Positions 6,242 through 7,052 of a stretch of DNA of 7,052 nucleotides are shown one piece after another (position 1 is the first letter of the stretch; each line of letters begins with the position of its first letter). Source of the stretch: JBFMHD01 sp040752395 [NCBI: Candidatus Hydrogenedentota bacterium] (GTDB lineage Bacteria > JBFMHD01); assembly GCA_040752395.1 (NCBI GenBank), contig JBFMHD010000143.1, positions 1 through 7,052 of the forward strand, in the 5' to 3' direction. Under the pieces are notes generated by a model. That model was given only the letters and a program-made list of their open reading frames with translations. It ran no database searches and had not been told where the DNA came from. Position numbers and translations under genes: made by a program.

Positions 6242-6312
6242 TTCCGTTATCTTGCTTCTTGCCTCTTGCTTCTTTCGTTATCTTTCTTTCCGTTATCTTG
6301 CTTCTTGCCTCT
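6242..6312. repeat. CTTGCTT heptamer tract with 25-bp direct repeat
   Basis: A pyrimidine-rich tract. CTTGCTT, CTTGCCT, CTTGCTT and CTTTCGT run in register from 6251 to 6278, and CTTGCTT/CTTGCCT recur at 6297-6310. A 25-bp unit at 6242-6266 is repeated exactly at 6288-6312, 46 bp later. It adjoins the outer end of the right arm and leads into the toxin-antitoxin leader. An in-frame extension of the antitoxin to an ATG at 6252 would be encoded by this tract and is not credible. Confidence 0.85.
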
Positions 6313-6324
6313 ATTTGATATTAT
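6298..6324 (+). promoter_or_regulatory. Weak candidate promoter for the toxin-antitoxin operon
   Basis: TTGCTT (6298-6303) and TATTAT (6319-6324) with a 15-bp spacer is the best match between the repeat tract and the antitoxin. The spacing is short and the -35 lies within the heptamer tract, so this is tentative. Antitoxins of this type usually repress their own promoter; I see no clear operator palindrome. Confidence 0.25.
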
Positions 6325-6359
6325 TAGAGTTACAACGTTTTTCAGAGGAGGTAAAGAAG

Positions 6360-6566
6360 ATGACTATTCAAGCAGAATATCTTATTGATGAAAAAGGAGA
6401 GAAAAAATCCATAGTTTTATCTATTAAGGATTATCTTAGATTGATGGAGTATCTTGATGATTTAGAGGATGCAGTAGATTTAAAAAAAGCAAAAGACCAT
6501 CCCAAAGGGTTTATTGAGTTTGAGAATCTTGCCAGGCAGCTTAAAAGACAGGGTAGAATTCATTAA
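6360..6566 (+). CDS. Type II antitoxin, RelB/Phd-YefM-like
   Basis: A 68-aa acidic protein directly upstream of a RelE-family toxin, so it is called as its antitoxin, which would bind and neutralise the toxin and probably repress the operon. The N-terminal part (EYLIDEKGEKKSIVLSIKDY, residues 6-25) resembles the small DNA-binding fold of Phd/YefM-type antitoxins, in which a short beta stretch is followed by …Y..L…L. The rest (26-68) is helical and charged, as expected for the toxin-wrapping segment. The start at 6360 is chosen because GAGGAGGT lies 7-9 nt upstream; the longer frame from 6252 is repeat-derived. Only 2 bp separate its stop from the toxin ATG. The exact family (RelB or Phd) is uncertain. 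Confidence 0.8.
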   Translation: MTIQAEYLIDEKGEKKSIVLSIKDYLRLMEYLDDLEDAVDLKKAKDHPKGFIEFENLARQLKRQGRIH

Positions 6567-6568
6567 TT

Positions 6569-6820
6569 ATGTATCGTATCATTATTGAACGCCGGGCAGT
6601 TAGGGAGATCGAGTCTTTGCCCAATGAAATAATTCAAGACGTAATAGACGCAATTAAAAGTTTGAAGTCTAATCCGAGACCACATGGTGTCAAAAAATTA
6701 ATTGAAGTGGACGGTTGGCGTATCAGAGTTAGAGACTATCGTGTACTTTACTTGATAGATGATGACAAAAGAGTGATCAGTATTTATAGGGTAAAGCATC
6801 GTTGTAAAGTATATAGATAA
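6569..6820 (+). CDS. relE: RelE/ParE-superfamily toxin, probable mRNA interferase
   Basis: An 83-aa protein with the full RelE pattern. MYRIIIERRAVREIESLP (1-18) is followed by a helix to about 35 and NPRPHGVKKL (35-44). Then comes WRIRVRDYRVLYLID (50-64) and a final strand with IYRVKHRCKVYR (72-83). The basic residues K42/K43, R51, R53 and R58, with H77-R78 and the near-terminal Y82, correspond to the substrate-binding and catalytic cluster of ribosome-dependent RelE endonucleases. Their presence favours an active RNase over a ParE-type gyrase poison. It starts 2 bp after the antitoxin stop without a strong ribosome site of its own, so translation is likely coupled. The sugar kinase begins 23 bp later and could be partly co-transcribed. 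Confidence 0.9.
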   Translation: MYRIIIERRAVREIESLPNEIIQDVIDAIKSLKSNPRPHGVKKLIEVDGWRIRVRDYRVLYLIDDDKRVISIYRVKHRCKVYR

Positions 6821-6843
6821 GCTATATTTTCCGGAGTAATTTT

Positions 6844-7052
6844 ATGGGTAAACTTACAGTAGTAGGTTCTATTGCGTATGATACAGTCGAGACGCCTTTT
6901 GGTAAACTGGAACGCAGGTTCGGCGGGTCTGCTATATATTTTTCTGTAGCTGCTTCTTTATTTACGCCAGTATATATGATAGGTGTAGTCGGTGATGATT
7001 TTGATCTTAATTTTTTGAAACGATTGGAGAAAAGAAGAATAGACTATCAAGG
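6844..7052 (+). CDS. PfkB-family carbohydrate kinase, N-terminal part
   Basis: The gene runs off the window after 69 complete codons. The visible N-terminus (LTVVGSIAYDTVETPFGK, residues 4-21) gives the first strand and substrate-binding Asp region of ribokinase/PfkB sugar kinases. RRFGGSAIYFSVAASLF (25-41) carries the GG signature of the family, and VYMIGVVGDDF (44-54) is the second conserved block. The …YDTVETPFGK…GGSA.YFS.AAS form belongs to a bacterial PfkB subgroup whose substrate I cannot name. The ATG has GGAG at 6833-6836 with a suitable spacer. The ATP-binding and catalytic motifs would lie in the missing C-terminal part. Confidence 0.9.
   Translation, partial: MGKLTVVGSIAYDTVETPFGKLERRFGGSAIYFSVAASLFTPVYMIGVVGDDFDLNFLKRLEKRRIDYQ

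Noticed and set aside
6101-6310. CRISPR array
   Set aside because: The repeats are 7-bp tandem words without unique spacers of constant length, and no cas gene is nearby.
6252-6359. N-terminal extension of the antitoxin from an ATG at 6252
   Set aside because: The added 36 residues are encoded by the CTTGCTT repeat tract and resemble no antitoxin, while a strong GAGGAGGT site sits just before the ATG at 6360.

Overview
The window is bacterial: genes are tightly packed, Shine-Dalgarno sites are recognisable (GGGGGGT, AGGAGG, GGAGG), and one gene starts with TTG. The sequence is AT-rich by eye. A MotA/MotB stator pair points to a flagellated organism. The mix of ordinary housekeeping genes with repeat-laden intergenic DNA and one large unassigned cyclic-nucleotide-binding protein would fit an uncultivated lineage, but I cannot name a phylum from the sequence alone.

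Layout: (1) 1-170 is the left arm of a long inverted repeat and includes the last codons of dedA. (2) dedA (135-794, minus) and motA-motB (946-2486, plus) diverge from a 151-bp promoter region holding a sigma70-like and an overlapping sigma28-like site for motAB, and a TTGACA site facing dedA. (3) motB converges on an 835-aa CNBD protein (2542-5049, minus), with a small hairpin in the 55-bp gap. (4) engB (5102-5710, minus) lies upstream of the CNBD gene and probably shares its transcript. (5) 5711-6359 is about 650 bp of non-coding, repeat-rich DNA containing the right arm of the inverted repeat (6050-6240). (6) A RelE-family toxin-antitoxin pair (6360-6820) and the start of a PfkB-family sugar kinase (6844 to the window end) run on the plus strand.

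How the genes relate: MotA and MotB form one machine, the proton-driven flagellar stator. DedA is an inner-membrane protein of the envelope/proton-motive-force family. EngB is a ribosome-assembly GTPase. The CNBD protein has the phosphate-binding Gly-Glu and Arg-Ser residues of a cAMP/cGMP sensor, followed by about 700 residues I cannot assign. The antitoxin and toxin form a two-gene operon.

The most unusual structure is in the non-coding DNA. An inverted repeat of about 170/191 nt, with only 6 substitutions in my hand alignment, brackets a 5.9-kb block of five genes. Its inner boundary falls exactly on codon 209 of dedA, so the repeat itself encodes that protein's tail. Several sequence-unrelated short tandem repeats in three intergenic regions share a 7-bp period, and the two arms differ in length by 7 and 14 nt. 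I see no defence system, CRISPR array, RNA gene or transposase.
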